Assembly (NCBI RefSeq): GCF_001522545.3
Contig: NC_031781.1
Location: forward strand, 14,772,010-14,836,009
Direction: 5' to 3'
Length of the DNA stretch: 64,000 nt
DNA from: Parus major
Lineage: Eukaryota; Chordata; Aves; Passeriformes; Paridae
The notes below the pieces were generated by a model. The model worked only from the letters and a program-made list of their open reading frames with translations. It was not told the DNA's origin and searched no databases. The position numbers and the translations under genes were made by a program. This document shows positions 49,831-64,000 of the stretch, piece after piece (the first letter of the stretch is position 1; each line of letters starts with the position of its first letter).

Positions 49831-52800
49831 GTGGGGTGGGGAGGGTGGTAACTTCTACATTTTCCTTCCTCTCCTCTCTGTTTTGGCTGCTACAACCTCC
49901 AATCCTTCCTTGTCCCTTATTCTGTCCTATATTCCCCACTTATTCCCTACAGGACCTGGTCAAAAAAGGCTGATTTACTCTCACTCTCTTTGCAAATGAT
50001 TTCTGGACATCTGAGATCTCCTTTTATGCAGTGTTAATCAAGTTAAGAGGTAGCTTGGGTCCATTTGTAATTCATTTCTTTAAAATGGAGTAGGAAAGAA
50101 TTTTCCCATACTGGGAATATTTCAGACACCTTTTGATCCATGTTTTTCAGATTACATAGTGACCATGTTCAAACACTTGGGTTTTGTTTGGGGACGAGGG
50201 AAAAGTCATTTTGATCCTTTTCCTACTTGCAATGTAGGGAACAGACACATTTTGAACAGCAACATAAAAAAGACCTTCAATTTTGGCACTCAGGTGAAAT
50301 GGGACACTTCACCTGGATTTAAGAAATGGATCAAAATGGCCTCAAAATTAAACATTTCCTGCAAAAATCTTCATTGTGAAAAAACTTTTTTTTTTTTTTC
50401 CGTGGGAAAATATTATATAGTGAGGAAACTGCTCATTAGTTCTAGCATTTGATACTATTGGAGAAGTCTTTTAGAGTTTAAAAGAAAACTATTGCTTTTT
50501 TTTTATTCATTCTGCCAGCCAAAGTGGAATCTGAGACTGAAGTCAGACACAAAACCAGGAGGAAGCAGTTTATGAGACTAGGGGTGAGTTTTACATCTCA
50601 CTGTCCTGCTTTAGTGATCTTTCCAACCTGGCTGGCAGCACTGCAAAAGCACCCACAGAAAACACATCCCTGGTGTTGCAGTGTTTCTCCCCAGGATCCA
50701 GGTTCAGCTCCGGGGAATTTCCAGCCCTCTCGCTGCAGTTCCTCGCTGTTCTCTGCCTGCAGGGCACAACCAGCTCCCCAAGAGTGTGTGTGCCATAGCC
50801 TGTGGGATTTTGCCTGCTGCAGCCTGTCTGCCAGGCACCACTGTCATTGAGTGTCCCTGCTAGGTCTGTCCCAGCTCCATGCTGTGCTCTGAAAGCCTCA
50901 CAGTGAGCTGTGCTGTGGCAGAAGAGCCTGATCGCTGTGCTGAATGTGAGGATAAAGAGGGCTGGGGAATAGTGCCAAATGAGCCTTTAAAAAATACTTT
51001 CTGCCACAATTGCAGGGTTTTCTATGTTCCTTGTAGGAAGTGTTTCAGGTCCAGGCACCGCTGGGGCATTTTAGAGGTCAAAGCTGAGGGGCTGGAGACC
51101 TCCAGGGAGGTGTGTGGCTCTGACATCTGGAAACATCACATCACCATTCTTCCCACTGACTTTTCCTTAGCCATTCGCAGTTTTGGTGGCCATGTGGTGT
51201 CCCAGGGGGTCAGGCATCATCTGAGTTTCCAAAATCAGCTGCTGTGACTGTCCCCCTGTGCCTCATCCTGTGAGCAAGAGCTGTGCCCTGCTGTTTGCCC
51301 ACCCCAGAAGGACGTGCAGCTCTTGGTGGGTGATGCTTGTTCCTCCTGGAAGCATCTCTCCTCCTGCAGCCTTCTTCCTGACCAGGTTTCTGTTTTTCCT
51401 CTCGGCTGCTTCTCCATCCTCCACCTCCCCCTGCCTCCATCTGGTTTCTATCTGGACCAAACAGATGTTTTTCCACTTCTTAAATGTCCTGTACACTCAC
51501 CTCGCCGATGTCTAGCAGGGGCTGTTCATTCTTCTTTCCCCAGGTGTAAAACTTGAATAACTGGAGGGGCTGGGGGAGAAGCAGCTTCTCTCAATACCTT
51601 GGAGTGCATTTAGTGCTGGTGGAGGGATGAGGGAAACCTTTCCAATTACTCACCTTGCAGCCTAGAACCCTCTTTCTCCTTCCAGGTCCCCTTTCCATTG
51701 CTAGTGTACACAGAGGATCAGACCTGTGATTTATGCCAGGGCAGTGTGTATAATATTCTCACTTTCATGTTATAAATGTTTAGCAAATCCACAAGGTATC
51801 AAAAGAACTTGTGGAGGAGATTTGCTAAGAAGGGCCTGTGGATAAACCTTTTGGACTTGGCTGGAAAGCAGACATATACAGTTTATTGCTTCCCCCTGCT
51901 GCAGAGTGACAATAGGTTAAATGTAGACTTTTCCTTAAAATAAAAGTTCCTTGCTTGGCAATTCAATCAAGTGGTATCTGTCATGCAGAGGTCTCATGAA
52001 CGATTTATTCCCATTTTAAGTAATGTTTTGGAGGTGCAGGCTCCACATGGAATACATTAGGCAGCGGGAAGGTTTGCTGGCATGCTCGTGGGGCTGGGAA
52101 GGTACGTGTGCTGTGGGCACAGGGGCTCATCCGTGGGGATCTGCTTTCCCCTTGCCCTCTTCCTCTCTTCTTCCCCTTACATGGCTCTGAAGGTCTTGGA
52201 GGGAGGGTTTTCCCAGCCTTCCCAGGGAGGGAACTGAAGCATCAGAGCCCACTGCTGGGGGCAGGCAGGAGAAGGACCCCAGGTCCCTGTTCACTGAAAG
52301 AGGAACCCAGCAGCTTCCTAATGACTGTGGGGCAGAAATTCCAGTGCTGATCCCAGCTCAGGTCCTTTAGCCAGTGTTGGCACAGCAGTCCCCAGCCCCT
52401 GCAGGCCTTGCTGGGGTTGCAGAGGTGGTTTCTGAGCCCCTTTGAGTACCAGAGGTGGCGGCAGCTGCTGCTGGTGTCTCTGTTCAGCTCCCACAGGGGG
52501 GACTGAGGTGAACAACCATCTTTTCTTTCTGGAAAAAAAAACAGCTGCTTTCTGTGATGGGAATTGAATGACCAAGTAAAATAATGTGATTTGGAAGCTG
52601 TTCTCTTCTTGGCTTTTGTATTGTTTTTATTTTTTAAATTTTTTTTTGTTGGCTGGACTCTTTCTCCAGTGAAAACAGCAACCAGAGATGGGGTAAGCAA
52701 TCAAATCCTTGCAGAGCAAGTGCCTGCCAGGTGTCACAGCTCTGTGCCACCTCAGGAGGTGGGTGCTGGCCCCTGGCCACCCTGGCCCCTGGGTCAGGCT

Positions 52801-55800
52801 CTCCTTCTTTGCTGTGGGTTATGGAAACTGTCCTCCTTGGAGACCATATCTATGAGCACTGGCATTTTCCATGCTGCCTGCCAAGGGGGGCTGTGCACTG
52901 GGGATTAGTGACTGAATGTGAGCACAGCCGGCACTCCTGGGGAATTTGGCTTTTGTCAGGCTGCTGGGACATGAGCACCCACATTATTCTCTGCAGGTGC
53001 CTAGCTGCAGAGTGCTCTTTGTTGTGCCACCAGTGAGTTGGGAGAGGTCCCCATGGTGTGCCTGGGCACTGCTGAGGAGCAGCAGGGAGTGGGAATTGAT
53101 TCTGCTGTGAATTTGCCCTCACATGTACCCTTTATAAGATCCATGGTCAGAGGGATGCAGCCATTCCAAGCAGGTGTGAGCACAGTGCTGCAGTGTTAGA
53201 GGGACCCACAGACATAAAACAGTGAATTTCATGGAGTACAAAATCAACCAACTAAAAAGCAACAACCTGACAACCTGAGGCCATTTTAATTCAGATTTAT
53301 CTGTTATACACTATAGGTTTGCAGCATTGTGCACCTTGGCACTGCCTTACCATACTATGTCTGGTCACAAACTTGCAGGTTCCCTGCTCCCTGGGACTGT
53401 GGGCATTTGGGGACATTCTCTGCAATTGCTGCCAGTCCCAGAAAGAGCAAACACAGCCCCATGTCCCCCAGGGGAAGCCCACAGTGTGGAGGAAAGGGAA
53501 GAGAGGGTTTCAGTTGCTTTTATGAAAGTGCAAGGTAACAGCAGAGACTCACTCAGTGCTGCACCCACCTGAGATCCCTTTGAAGGGGGAACCCCTCTCT
53601 GGGTGAAGTTGGTCACCCTCTGCTGTGTGACACCAGCACCACTGATGGCAGCAAAAATACATTTAGTTCTTCACAGAACGTATTTCCCTAAACTTCTTTC
53701 TGGCCTTGGAGTTTCCAGCCAGAGTTTTGGTATTTCATGTTCCCCAACCCAGTGAAAGCTGAGCCTCGGTGTGAGGTGGAGGGGGGCTGCAGGGGCGTTA
53801 CTAATGGGATGGGGAAGTGCCATATGGTCCTGAAAAATCACTGTCAGTGAGACAACGTTGAGGAGCCCCCCTCAGAGGGGCAGGGAGGGAGAGGCAATTA
53901 ATCATCCTCACCTCCTAATAAGAATGTGAGCTCCAATACCAAACAGTGTTCTTGTTGGAGGAGCAAAACTTCAAAGCCTGTGGTGCCCTGCAGCCCTGCA
54001 GATGCACAGGGCATTGCTGAGCTGAGGCTGTGTCCCACAGGGTACAGTCTGTGCATCTCAGAGCACTGAAAAACAGTGACAAATGTGATGGGGGTGGCTA
54101 TAAATGCTGCCTTTGGACAGGGATGTTGTGTTTTACAGGGCTTCACCAGAGTCGTGCAGCTCACAGCATCCCCTGCTTGTCCCAACACTGGTCTCTGTGC
54201 CTGGGGGAAACTGTGCTCCTGGGGGTGTCCAGCTGGAGAACTTTCACTTCTCTTAAAATGGGAGGGAGGTAAGGCAAGGAAGATTCAGCTCCCATAAGCA
54301 CTTGGTTTCCAAGTTTGAGTCCTCATCAGATCAGTTGTGTGAACACAGTGCTTAATAAACACAGCCCTGAAGCCCCCAGCTGTGTTTCCCCCACTGGAAA
54401 ATCAGCAGCTCCTTTTTCTTTTATCTTTAAGCTCTGGCTGGATGAAGCTGAAAGTGGTATTGGGGAAAAAAACCAACCCTGTTTATTCAGGCTTTTCTTA
54501 CTTTAACAGACTTCCCTTTGTCCCAGCCACCTCTATTTCACACATTTCCCTCCTGCAGTACCGTCCTCTGGCCACAGACAGGCCTGTTCAGCCCTTTCCA
54601 CTGTTTTAATTGTACACTTGGTGTCAGGCTGGAAAAGTCTCGAGCTAATCATGTTTCAGCTCGTCCCTACTTCCATTGTTCATGGATAAAATAATACTTC
54701 CAAACCTCACAGCACTTCATAAATATCACTGCCTGTGTGGAGAGCAGGAGGCCCTTTCCAGAGCTCTGTTGCCAGGCCTGGAGATTTTGAATATTTATTG
54801 GGAAGCTGGGCTGGATCTGTCGCTGCCCAAGTGCTGGCAGTGGCTGTTTGCTGTGGAGCAGGAGTCAAGGCAAGCTTGGGACAAGCCTGAGACTTCCAGA
54901 GGAGTGTCCATTATCCCTGGAGCAGAGGGATTTGTCCCTGGCTGGGCTGGCAGGGAGGCAGGCAGTGAGGTGCATGGTGGTGCTGGTGCTGTGAGTGGAT
55001 AAACAATTCCTGTGGGGATGCAACTGAGTGAGCAATGACGGCTCTGGGAAGAGGGTGCTGGAGGAAGAAACCATTCATGTGCCTCAGGGAGTTTTTCCCT
55101 GCTTTCTACTGAGACTGGGTCTCCAAGAAGGACCTTGGGGCAGCTTTGAGTTTGTCCTCCTGTGTGTGCCAAGCCTGGATCTCCCTGATGGCCCCAGCCC
55201 AGCAATGGCACAGCTACTGCAGGAGCCACAGTGCTTCATGTGGGGTATCCAGAAGAAAGGAGCTCAAACCAAGCTGTCCTTGGCTCGTGTTTAACTCTGG
55301 TTAAGCAAACAGGCTTTGCAAATTCTGTGGTCTGAACAAGCTTCCACTTGTATTTCCACATGCGGCATGGTCCCGAGCTGTAACATAAAGCAGATCCCAC
55401 AGAGGCTTGTGTGTGGGAAGACCTCTGCCCAGGCAGGGATCAGCCACCCGTGTCCTCCTTCTGGCAGTGCTGTCTGGGCACAAAGTGCCTGTGCAGCCTG
55501 GGGTGGAGAGACCTGGGGGTGAACGTGTGTGGCATGTTGCTTAACCGTAAAAACCAATACCCAGCCTGGGGGATGGCTTTTGCTGGGATTTTTTTCAGAT
55601 GTCTGAGCCTGAAAACTTGTGTGTCTGCACACATGTTGTTCTCCCTCTAGTCCACTGTCAGCCCAAAAAGACAATTTCCTTTTCTCACAAACTCACAAAT
55701 GTGCCCAGGAAGGCCTGTGCCCACCAAGGCATCGCTCTTCCAAGCAGCACTGCAAAATGGGTGGCTTTGGTTTCCTACATCCACCCTGGTGAACCTGTGG

Positions 55801-58800
55801 GGGGAAGGATATCCTCCTGATGAGCACAGTCGTGTCCTCAGTCACAGGGAGGGCCCAAGAGCAGCCAAGCTGGAAGCAGCTGATGGTCTGAATGGGTTTT
55901 GGAGACCTCCCACTCACTGTGGGAAGGGACACGCGGGGTTCGGCTGAGCACACAGGGTTCCAGTTGGGATCGAGCAGCAGCAGTAATATATCAAGTTATT
56001 CCTGGCAATTCACCATATCCTAAAAATATAGTTTCATTGAAGCTTCTTGCTGAAGCAGCTCTCGTGTCCCAGTAAAGGGAAGTAGGCTACTGAACCAGCT
56101 GTGGGTTTTTTGCGAGCTTGCTTATTGGAGTTTTGAACTCTCTTGCTCAGTTTGCCAACTGCTGTTCTTTCTGATGCTACCCAGTTGTTCTGCATGGCCT
56201 TGAAGTGGTTTCCCAGCTATTTGAACTCCCTAAATGACAATGCTTCATTATTGTCTAATGGAGAAGTGGATTCTTCTGTTTATATGTAAAGGTTCCCCTC
56301 CTTCCCCCCTACCTCCCTCAACATATGCAAAAGGCACTGCAGAAACTGGAACCAGATAAAAAGAAGAAAACAGGCTTTTAAAGCAAGTTCTGAAGTGTAA
56401 AGATGTGAAGGCCACTTAGAAATCATTGCCTTGTGCTTTCTCCCACACTGTGATTCATTTGGTCCAATCCATCATTGATTCAACATGCTCATGGGCCAGA
56501 GCCTTCAAAGGCAACTGTGCATCTGCTTTAGCCATTCATCAAGGAGGAGCACAAAGGAGGAGGGCAAAGGAAAATGTATTGCCAGCTCCCTTTGGTGCTG
56601 TTTAAAGGGTGTGAAAGAAGGACAGTGGAGAATCTGGGTTAATAAAAGCCAGGATGACCGAGGAAGTGCCCCCAGGACATTTATTTTTCAGCCTAGGTAT
56701 GGACCTTGCTAAATTTGATTCTGCAGAGGAACTTCAAACACTGAGCAAGAGAGCCAAAATGAGGTTGACATACAGAAGAATAATCCAGTGCAGGTGGATG
56801 CTCTTCCCCAGATGTGGCCACCAGTCTCATGTGGCCACCAAGTGGAGAGCGGCTGTGGACCATGCAGCTCCGCTTTCTTTCATTTCTATGAGAAACAACA
56901 AAGCAATTTCAGGGAGATGATGCTCTGCTGCTCCAGAGAGCTCCCATAGCCTGATCCCTAAAGATCTGAGGCTCCTAATTCTGCTGCAGTTCTGCCTGGC
57001 TTATCTTGCAGGTTTGCTGCAAGGTGGGTCCCTGCAGCACAGCCCTGGTCACTGGACCAAGCCCAGGTGTCGAGCTGCATGCACATAGTCCTGGTGCAGG
57101 ATCTGAGGGCACCTGAGGGATACCTGAGCTCACTGACTCCCTGCCAACACAGGTATCTGCTCTGTGCTCCATTCTGTGGGGGACAGGTACCACTGAGCCA
57201 CCTCCCAAGCAGCAGCACCTCCTCTGACCAACCCAACATTGTGGCATTTTACAGATGACATCTGTGAGAGTATCATGCCATCTGCCTGTACAGCCCCACA
57301 CATGTGTTCAAATGATGCCAGTGGACAACAGCAAGTGGGACAATAGAGAAAAGTCTTGGTCTCCCCCTTTCCTCCTATCCAAACAGAATCATAACTGTGC
57401 AGGTGGAGAGTGCATGAACCCCTTGGTGCTTCTGATGCTGAATCCAGAGTGCCACCAGCTGCACAAGGAGGGTGAACTCGCAGATGACCTGAATTGTTCT
57501 TGTGTAACATCTTTCTTAAAGCATGTTAGGTACTTGAGATGTGTCTGTGCTCCCCTTGGCAAGGACAGGAGTTTATATTAACAGGGTATCAGATTTTTTT
57601 TCCTGGGCATCCTTGAAGTTCACCCAAAGTTCCCGGGGCAGCCAACTCTTTGTTAACAGAGAGGGATTATTTGTCCTTTCTTACTGTGAGTTTTTCTCAG
57701 TGGGAGAAGGTTGTTATGAGTTGCACAGGGGAAAAAGGACATTCTGTACAATATTCCTGGGAAGGCTCTTGGGCAACTTATTGGCTGGTATGGAGCAGCA
57801 AATGATAGAACATGTCTGATATCACTCATCTCACTTTTGGGGGAGGTTAAGGCCTCCTGTGTTCTCACCTGATATTATTTATCACTGATATTAAGTTCTT
57901 TTCGATCAAAGATACTTTGCCTGAAGTTTTGTGAAGACTCTTCCAAGTAGTTGAGCAACAATTTGTTCTCAGAATAAACCAATTTGCAGCTGGGGCCTGA
58001 AATGCTTTGAAGAAGATGAGTTTGTACTTGCAGGCATTCTGCTTTGTGCTTATCTTGATTTGGCCTTGCAGATCTTAGTCCAGATTTATTGCTGAGCGCA
58101 GACTTCAGCTTCAGCGCGGAGAGGGAAAACACTGTTCTTCCCAGTAACATGTGAATGAGTGAGCTCTTGTCAAAAATCCTTCTCCTGTGAATTAAATAGA
58201 GCTTCTGGACTTGGGTAATGCATGGTCCAGTCTGTGCTCCTTTCTCTCCTTTCCATACTGCAGGATATAGATGGAAGCTGCTATGAATTATTAATCTTTG
58301 TGCTTCTGTTCTGTAAAATGAGAGAGTTTGAGGTTGCAACCTCCCTTGGAAAAGTTTGGAAACTGTGGGAAAAAAAACTGTACTAGTTGTGTGAGGCTAT
58401 TTTTTCATTTTAGCTCATTTATCAGAGAAACCCAGCTATACCTATATTTTTGTGACTTTATTTTTTTTTAGTCTGTATGCAGCAGGTTGGGATTTGCTTT
58501 TCCTGGCTCTCTCCCCTTCAGCCTCCCTTATTAATGCCCTTGCTTTAGCTTTTTTCCTTGAATTCCCTTGAGTTCTGTCCATTTTTGAGCTTTAAAACTA
58601 AAAACCAGGACATCTCTGCTAATTTGCCTGCAGCTCAAATCAAACACGGCCACTCTTCTCCACAAGTTCATCATTGTTACAGAAATATTGTAAATCATTC
58701 TTGTGAGTTTTCAGTTTGCTAATGAAGAAAGCAAGACAATGCCTGCTGCTAAATGAGTGTACTCATGTTAAAAGGCTCTTGATGGGAATCCGGGGCAGTG

Positions 58801-61800
58801 AAGTCACACAGCCCTAGTCTGGGTGCGGTCAAAATTGTGAGCAGACATCGGGTTCAGATGAAACAGAGTTCTAGCACCAGTGAGCTTTTATTGAAAGTTA
58901 GTAGCAGGGATGTTGACCTTATGTTTGGCAAAAGTAGACTACTCAAAACATGTACGCAAGGCAGATGGGGAATGCCATTTAATTAAAAAAGAAAATATTA
59001 TGATATTCTGAGAACAAAGTGGTAAAATCTTCTGGCTGCGCAGGAATTTCTTTTGAGAAATGGCAGGCACTGAAAGGCAAGGCAGGGAGAGGATGGGATC
59101 TTAAATGTCCTTCCACAGTGGGGAGGAAGAAATGATCCCAGGGTACCTGGCTGGCAGCAGGGTTATCCTTGCAGCAGGGGTGGCTGGAGAGCTTCCAGGC
59201 ACATTTTTCCATAGGAGGGTGCCAGCTTGCTGCAGCCCAGGCGTTTCACAGAAGAGGGTTTGATTGCAGAGTGATAGTGGCAATGGCTCCCTGCCCTGCT
59301 GGCACCCCCCAGCCCCACCTGTGCTGCCCACCTGTGCCTGGCCCATGGCTCTCCCCGAGCCCCCGGGTGCTGCGCCAGGAGCTCTGCACCGACCAAACCT
59401 CCAGGCACCAGGTGATGCAGCAGGGAGGAGGGAGCTGAGCTCAGTAAACACCAAAGACTTCACCCATCCCTGTTCCCATGCATCTGGATTTCCCTCCATC
59501 CTTCAGGGACTTTTAATGAAGACTCAGAGCCTGGGATTGCTGGCTCCCAGATCTTCTGTTCTTCGGGAGGAGTGAAGCCCTTTGAAGTTCTGCTGCAGCA
59601 AGGCAGGTTTTTGGGACCGGGGAAGCCCCATGGGAGGACAGCTGTGCAGTCCTCTCCCGGTGGGAACGACGTGACCCCGGATTCCTGCAGGGTGGGATAG
59701 GGCAAGAGAAACCTCCCCCTGTTCCCCTGGGGTCCTGCAACCACGCTCTGCTCACTGCTGTCTGTCCGCTCCTGCCGGCCTTCACCCCGGCCAGGGACAA
59801 GGCTGCAGCTGCTCCCCACATGAGCAGGGGGGCAGAAAATGGCTCTGTGTGGGGCAGCTGCAGCCCACACCAGGCAAATAAACAATCTGGGGCTTTCCTG
59901 AGGGACGGAATGCAGCCGCGGGGTCTCGCTCTGCTGTGGATGCTCGCTGCCCATGATTGATGCCTCTCCGGGGACTGGAGAAGTTTGCTGAGTGGGCAGG
60001 GGCTCAGGAAATCAGGCAATTTAAGGGGTTTTTGTGTGGATTGAAGAGCCCCCAGACAGACACCTGCTTCTGAAAATATGTGCCAAGGGCACCATTTGGG
60101 TGCAGGACGTGGGAAAGTATCTGTGAGGTTGGGTTGGTCTGAGGCTGCTGTGTCAGAGTGGGGTCCCTGAGCCAGAGGGAACTGGCAAGGGCACAGTTCT
60201 GGATGCAGGTGACTTCCTTGCCTGGCAGAGAGAGTGGCTGGTGGGTGATGGAGAGGCCTCAGCTCAAGGAGGACATCCCTTTCCCTGGGGCTGCTCAGGT
60301 ACAGCCATCAGCCCTGCCCAGAGCATCAACCTCCAAGCAGCAGGGTGGCTTCTGTCACAGGCTCAGCCCTTCAGGGAAAGATCCCCCAACCTCTGGAGAC
60401 CTCCACCTCTTGAATGACCTCTGAGACCTGCAGACAGGGCAGTGCAACCCACAGCCCTGCTCCTCCAATCAGCCATCCAGTCCTATGCCTGTGCAAACCC
60501 TGCAAGCTGCCTGTGCTGACTCTGGGGCCTGTGGGGACCAGGGGAAGCAGATCTGGCTGCAGCTTCCAGGCCTTCATTTGTAAATAAGCATCTAGCTGCT
60601 ATGGTAATGCTTATTTAATTTAGGCTAAGCATTTCTACAGCTGTTGTGGGGGAATCATGCTGCTTTATGCTCAATGTTAATTCTTGGCTGCTCACAGCTG
60701 CAGAAACATATCAGCCAGGCACAGTCCTAAGGATGGGTTCTGTTGCCTGGTATGGCACAGCCATGTGGGCTGTCCCTTCCCTGGGCTTCATGGAAAGTGC
60801 CAATTGCTCCCCAAGACCATTGCACACAGCTTACACCAGACAGCAACCTGTATTGATCTGTGTTAGCAAAGCAGGTTGGAAATTGTGAGTTACCTATGGC
60901 ATTAAAAGAAAAATTACATGGTAATTTCTCAGATATAGCTGTCTTTTACTTTTCCTGCCCTCTGCCCAGTCACACTGTGCCAGAATGCGTGCTGGGTTTT
61001 CCTGCCTTAATTATATAGGATTGAATCTCCCTTTCTCCTCATCCAGGTTTTGAATGACCAGGGTGGCACAGACACCTATGTGACTCCAGGGTTTATAAGT
61101 AGTTAGTGGAGGCAGGAGAGTGTCAGAGAACTGCAGGGAGTGGTCCTTGCTTTGGAACAACCAGCAGAGCAGAGCTACTTCAAAGCTGCTCATGGGAGCC
61201 CTGTGCAGTTCACTGCTGCTAATTGCTCTTCCTTTGAGGCGTGGGGGCACAGCAACCATCCCCAAAGAGCCCACAGAACCCCCTGTTCCACTCTGCAGCA
61301 CACCAGAGCCACCCTGGTTCCTCTGCAGCTGAAACCTCTCCCAGCCATGGGATCAATAGACTCCAAGGCTGAAAGGCTGCCAAACCATCCTGCTGCAGCA
61401 GTGGGCCCCGCTGGCGAGGAGGAGCTGCAAGGAGTGCTCACAGCTCCCAGTGCTGGCTCCTCTGGTGCTGTGAGCAGCTGGGAAGATGCTGCTGTTGGCC
61501 AAGTGTGATAAAAGTCTCCCTCCAGCCCCCCCAGGCTGGGATGGAAGGCCTGGCTTAGTTTGCACTAGGGATGAAGGCGCTCTGTATAAAGCCGATTTTA
61601 GGGCATGATGGGCTGAAATCAGCTCTCTGTTGGGGATTTTGGGGCAGGCTTTTGGGAGCAGCAGGGTGTTCTGCAGCTGGCAACCTATCCACAGGCTCGA
61701 GATTGCCATTTGTCATGTCAGGGGGCACAAACCTTCGTGCAGGTGAGATGACACCGAGCACAAGTGTTTTATGGACCCCTGATGGTGGGTCTGGTGCCTG

Positions 61801-64000
61801 ATGTGACCCTGGATCCAAGCACACCAGGAACCTGAGATGATGGTGGTTCCAGGTTCCAAGCTGCCCAGGACCCCACCCATTCTTCAGACCTAACATCAGC
61901 TCAGGTGGTGAGCAAAGCTTTGCAGAGGTGCTGGGCCCATGCTTGGACACACCATCGCCTCAATCCATTGGGCCCGGTGTCATCCCAGGGCGTGCAAAGC
62001 TTGCAGAACAAACTTTGCATCCCCTAAGATGATGCTGGGTCCATGGCATGCTAAAATAAGCCCACTTTGACAGGAGTCCGTGCGTGAATTGTCTCACAAT
62101 CTGTTTATAGCTGGGGTTTGTAGCAGAATTTAAACACTGCAGCGAGGAGTAAACGCAGCGAGCCCCACGCGGGCTTTGTTATGACATTTTGTTGCAGGCA
62201 GGAGGCAAGCTCCCTCTCCAATAACAAACACACAGTGTTATGACACTTCTACCTTTCCAACTATTTATTCAAGCACAAATATTTTATTTTAAGGCTTGAG
62301 ACACACCGTTAACATAAAGCAGTCTCATTCCTTTCAGTACGGCCTGGTTCTCACTTGGGGAGCTGTTGTTTAATGAAAAGGTTAATTGTGTTTTATAGGG
62401 CTGTATCACCTGCCTACCAGTTTCTGGCTTGGAAGGAGGCGAGGTGAGGCTGCTGGTGCTCGTGCCAAGTTGTGGGCTGTGAACACGGGCAGTTTCTAGG
62501 AAGAAAACAAAATACATGACAAGAAATGGCTCAGAAACCAAGGGGTTTTGTGGTGCAAATCCGTTTAGGTGCTACAAAATTAATTTCATGTGAAATGATT
62601 TCCAACAAGGCTACCCCATGACCCAGTGCAGCGGAGGATGAGAAGGTTTTCAAGGAACAAGGACTGTTTTTCTGCTCAGCTGCAAACACACTCATCCTTT
62701 CCCTTCCATAGCTGCACCATGTTAAATCCTACAAGTATTTTCCTCTCCTGAGGTTGAATTAATTAACTTGAAATTTCTTAGCAGCCCGTAATGAGTGCAG
62801 AGAGCAGAAGGAACTGAAAGTACAATCTTGACTTGTCAGCAAATTCCTCCTCCAGCAGCTGAAGGAGTAGCAGCCATGCACTTGCATAATGCCCTGGTGT
62901 GGCCACCGGACTGTTTTGATTAAATGGATTCTGGGGGTTTAGGAAAACTACAAATTTTATAGCTCTGGTGTTCTCTGCAAAAGTGATGTAAAACATCGTA
63001 AAGCTGCCAAACCACCACTGCAGTGCAGGGATCCGTGCTGGCCTCCTCTGCAGCAGGGACTGTCAGCCTCAGAGAATGCTGCTAAGGAAACAACTGAGAG
63101 GGAATCAGAGGAATGGTGTGGGGGGAGGTTTGTGCACTGCAAACTTTCATTCCTTCTTTCTGAACAATTAATGAAATGTCTTTTGATCCGTGCCACTTAG
63201 AAGCCATGTCTGAATTTGTCCTGATTTGGACACTGGAGAACCAAGTTCTCTGCAGCAGCCTCAGTCACAGCATCAGTAATGGTATCATACCTGAACTTCT
63301 CTTCTTCCATTTGAAGAGGTTTAACACCTGTCTGTGTCACAATACTGACCCTTTCTGCCTTCAGAGTGCACTGAAGATGGATCCAGGGACCATCTAAACA
63401 GTGTGGTTCCAAAGAACTGAGAGAAAATGCTATTGACCCAAAACCTCATGTAGGCAGTCATCCCCTGCCCCATATCCACTGCATATTGCCACCTGACAAC
63501 TGCCCCAAGCAGTTGTACCCAGCTCCAGCTGCCCCTGAAGGGTGAACTTTCACCTGTGTGTCTCCATCAGGGTGGCAGAAGCATGCTGTGGTCCCCAGGC
63601 CAGTCTGTGTCCCCTCAAACCTAACCCAGCTGTCAGAGCTTGCTTTGCTGTTTGCTCTTGAGTGGGGTGATGACCTGGTGCCTTGCAGAAGAAACAGGAT
63701 GGAATACATAGTCTGGCTGTAGGCCTTTGTCAGCTCCCTCTTTTGGAAAATTTTGGTGTATTTTCCTATGGGTTGGAGAAATAAAACACAGTTCAGGGTT
63801 TCTTAGGGAAAAACTGAATTTCTGAAATGAAATCAATTTCATTAAAATTCTAGTTACAATCCTAACTACTCTTTCTTGGGAACAATGCCAGAGAGGTGTG
63901 CTGAGTACAGCTGATGATTCCAATGGCCAAGACCTGAGTATTTCAACATCCCAGGCCCTGAAGAAAAGTCAAGCTCAGAGCAGAAGGGGAGAAAATTTAG
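49831..64000. other. Intergenic far upstream of LRIG1: no gene seen
   Basis: About 14 kb in which no exon, RNA gene or repeat could be named apart from the poly-T run at 50386-50399. The longest frames (for example 59513-60019 minus and 50879-51247 plus) do not resemble known proteins. From memory, the next human gene on this side of LRIG1 (KBTBD8) lies several hundred kilobases away, which fits an empty stretch here. Confidence 0.65.
50386..50399 (+). repeat. Poly-T run (14)
   Basis: Fourteen T bases lie in the intergenic region, with no retroelement body recognised beside the run. Confidence 0.8.

Noticed and set aside
59460..60019. Two overlapping minus-strand frames of 164 and 168 codons
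   Set aside because: They share the same DNA in different frames, and neither shows a motif or exon signals.
1..64000. CRISPR arrays, tRNA or rRNA genes, prophage or operon structures
   Set aside because: None was seen. The sequence is vertebrate nuclear DNA with intron-split coding exons and CR1 repeats.

Overview
The window looks like nuclear DNA of a bird. The repeats are mostly CR1 LINE fragments, including 3' ends of the usual avian type, plus two very old MIR-like SINE copies. Satellite DNA, tRNA genes and rRNA genes are absent, and the only gene found is split by large introns with GT/AG borders. No bacterial-style operon, CRISPR array or phage is present. The bird lineage cannot be fixed from what is visible.

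The one gene that can be supported is the 5' part of LRIG1 (leucine-rich repeats and immunoglobulin-like domains 1) on the minus strand. Exon 1 (39234-39400) carries the start codon, the signal peptide and the N-terminal cysteine cap of the LRR domain. Exons 2 (4738-4809) and 3 (84-158) encode the first leucine-rich repeats. The reading phases agree across both introns (phase 2 in each case), and the spliced product of about 105 residues aligns with LRIG1 better than with LRIG2 or LRIG3. Intron 1 is about 34.4 kb and intron 2 about 4.6 kb. The remaining exons lie beyond the left edge of the window.

Region by region: 1-83 is the start of intron 3. 84-4809 holds exons 3 and 2 around intron 2. 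4810-39233 is intron 1, with an ancient SINE at about 7.98-8.23 kb, CR1 fragments at about 10.4-10.7 and 20.6-20.7 kb, a perfect 12-bp inverted repeat at 32.78-32.83 kb, and a GATA-motif cluster near 36.8-37.0 kb. A CpG island at about 38.7-40.1 kb covers exon 1, the GC-rich leader and a TATA-less promoter with three CCAAT boxes. From 40.1 kb to the right edge is intergenic sequence upstream of LRIG1, with a TAATT-rich block that may be a conserved element (41.7-42.0 kb), a second ancient SINE (42.23-42.44 kb) and two CR1 fragments (46.45-46.87 and 49.62-49.83 kb). No second gene could be recognised there.

Nearly all open reading frames outside the three exons are short chance frames, or GC-driven frames inside the CpG island. 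No previously undescribed multi-gene system was found. The items most worth checking are regulatory: the CCAAT array, the upstream reading frames in the leader, the old SINE copies and the candidate enhancers.
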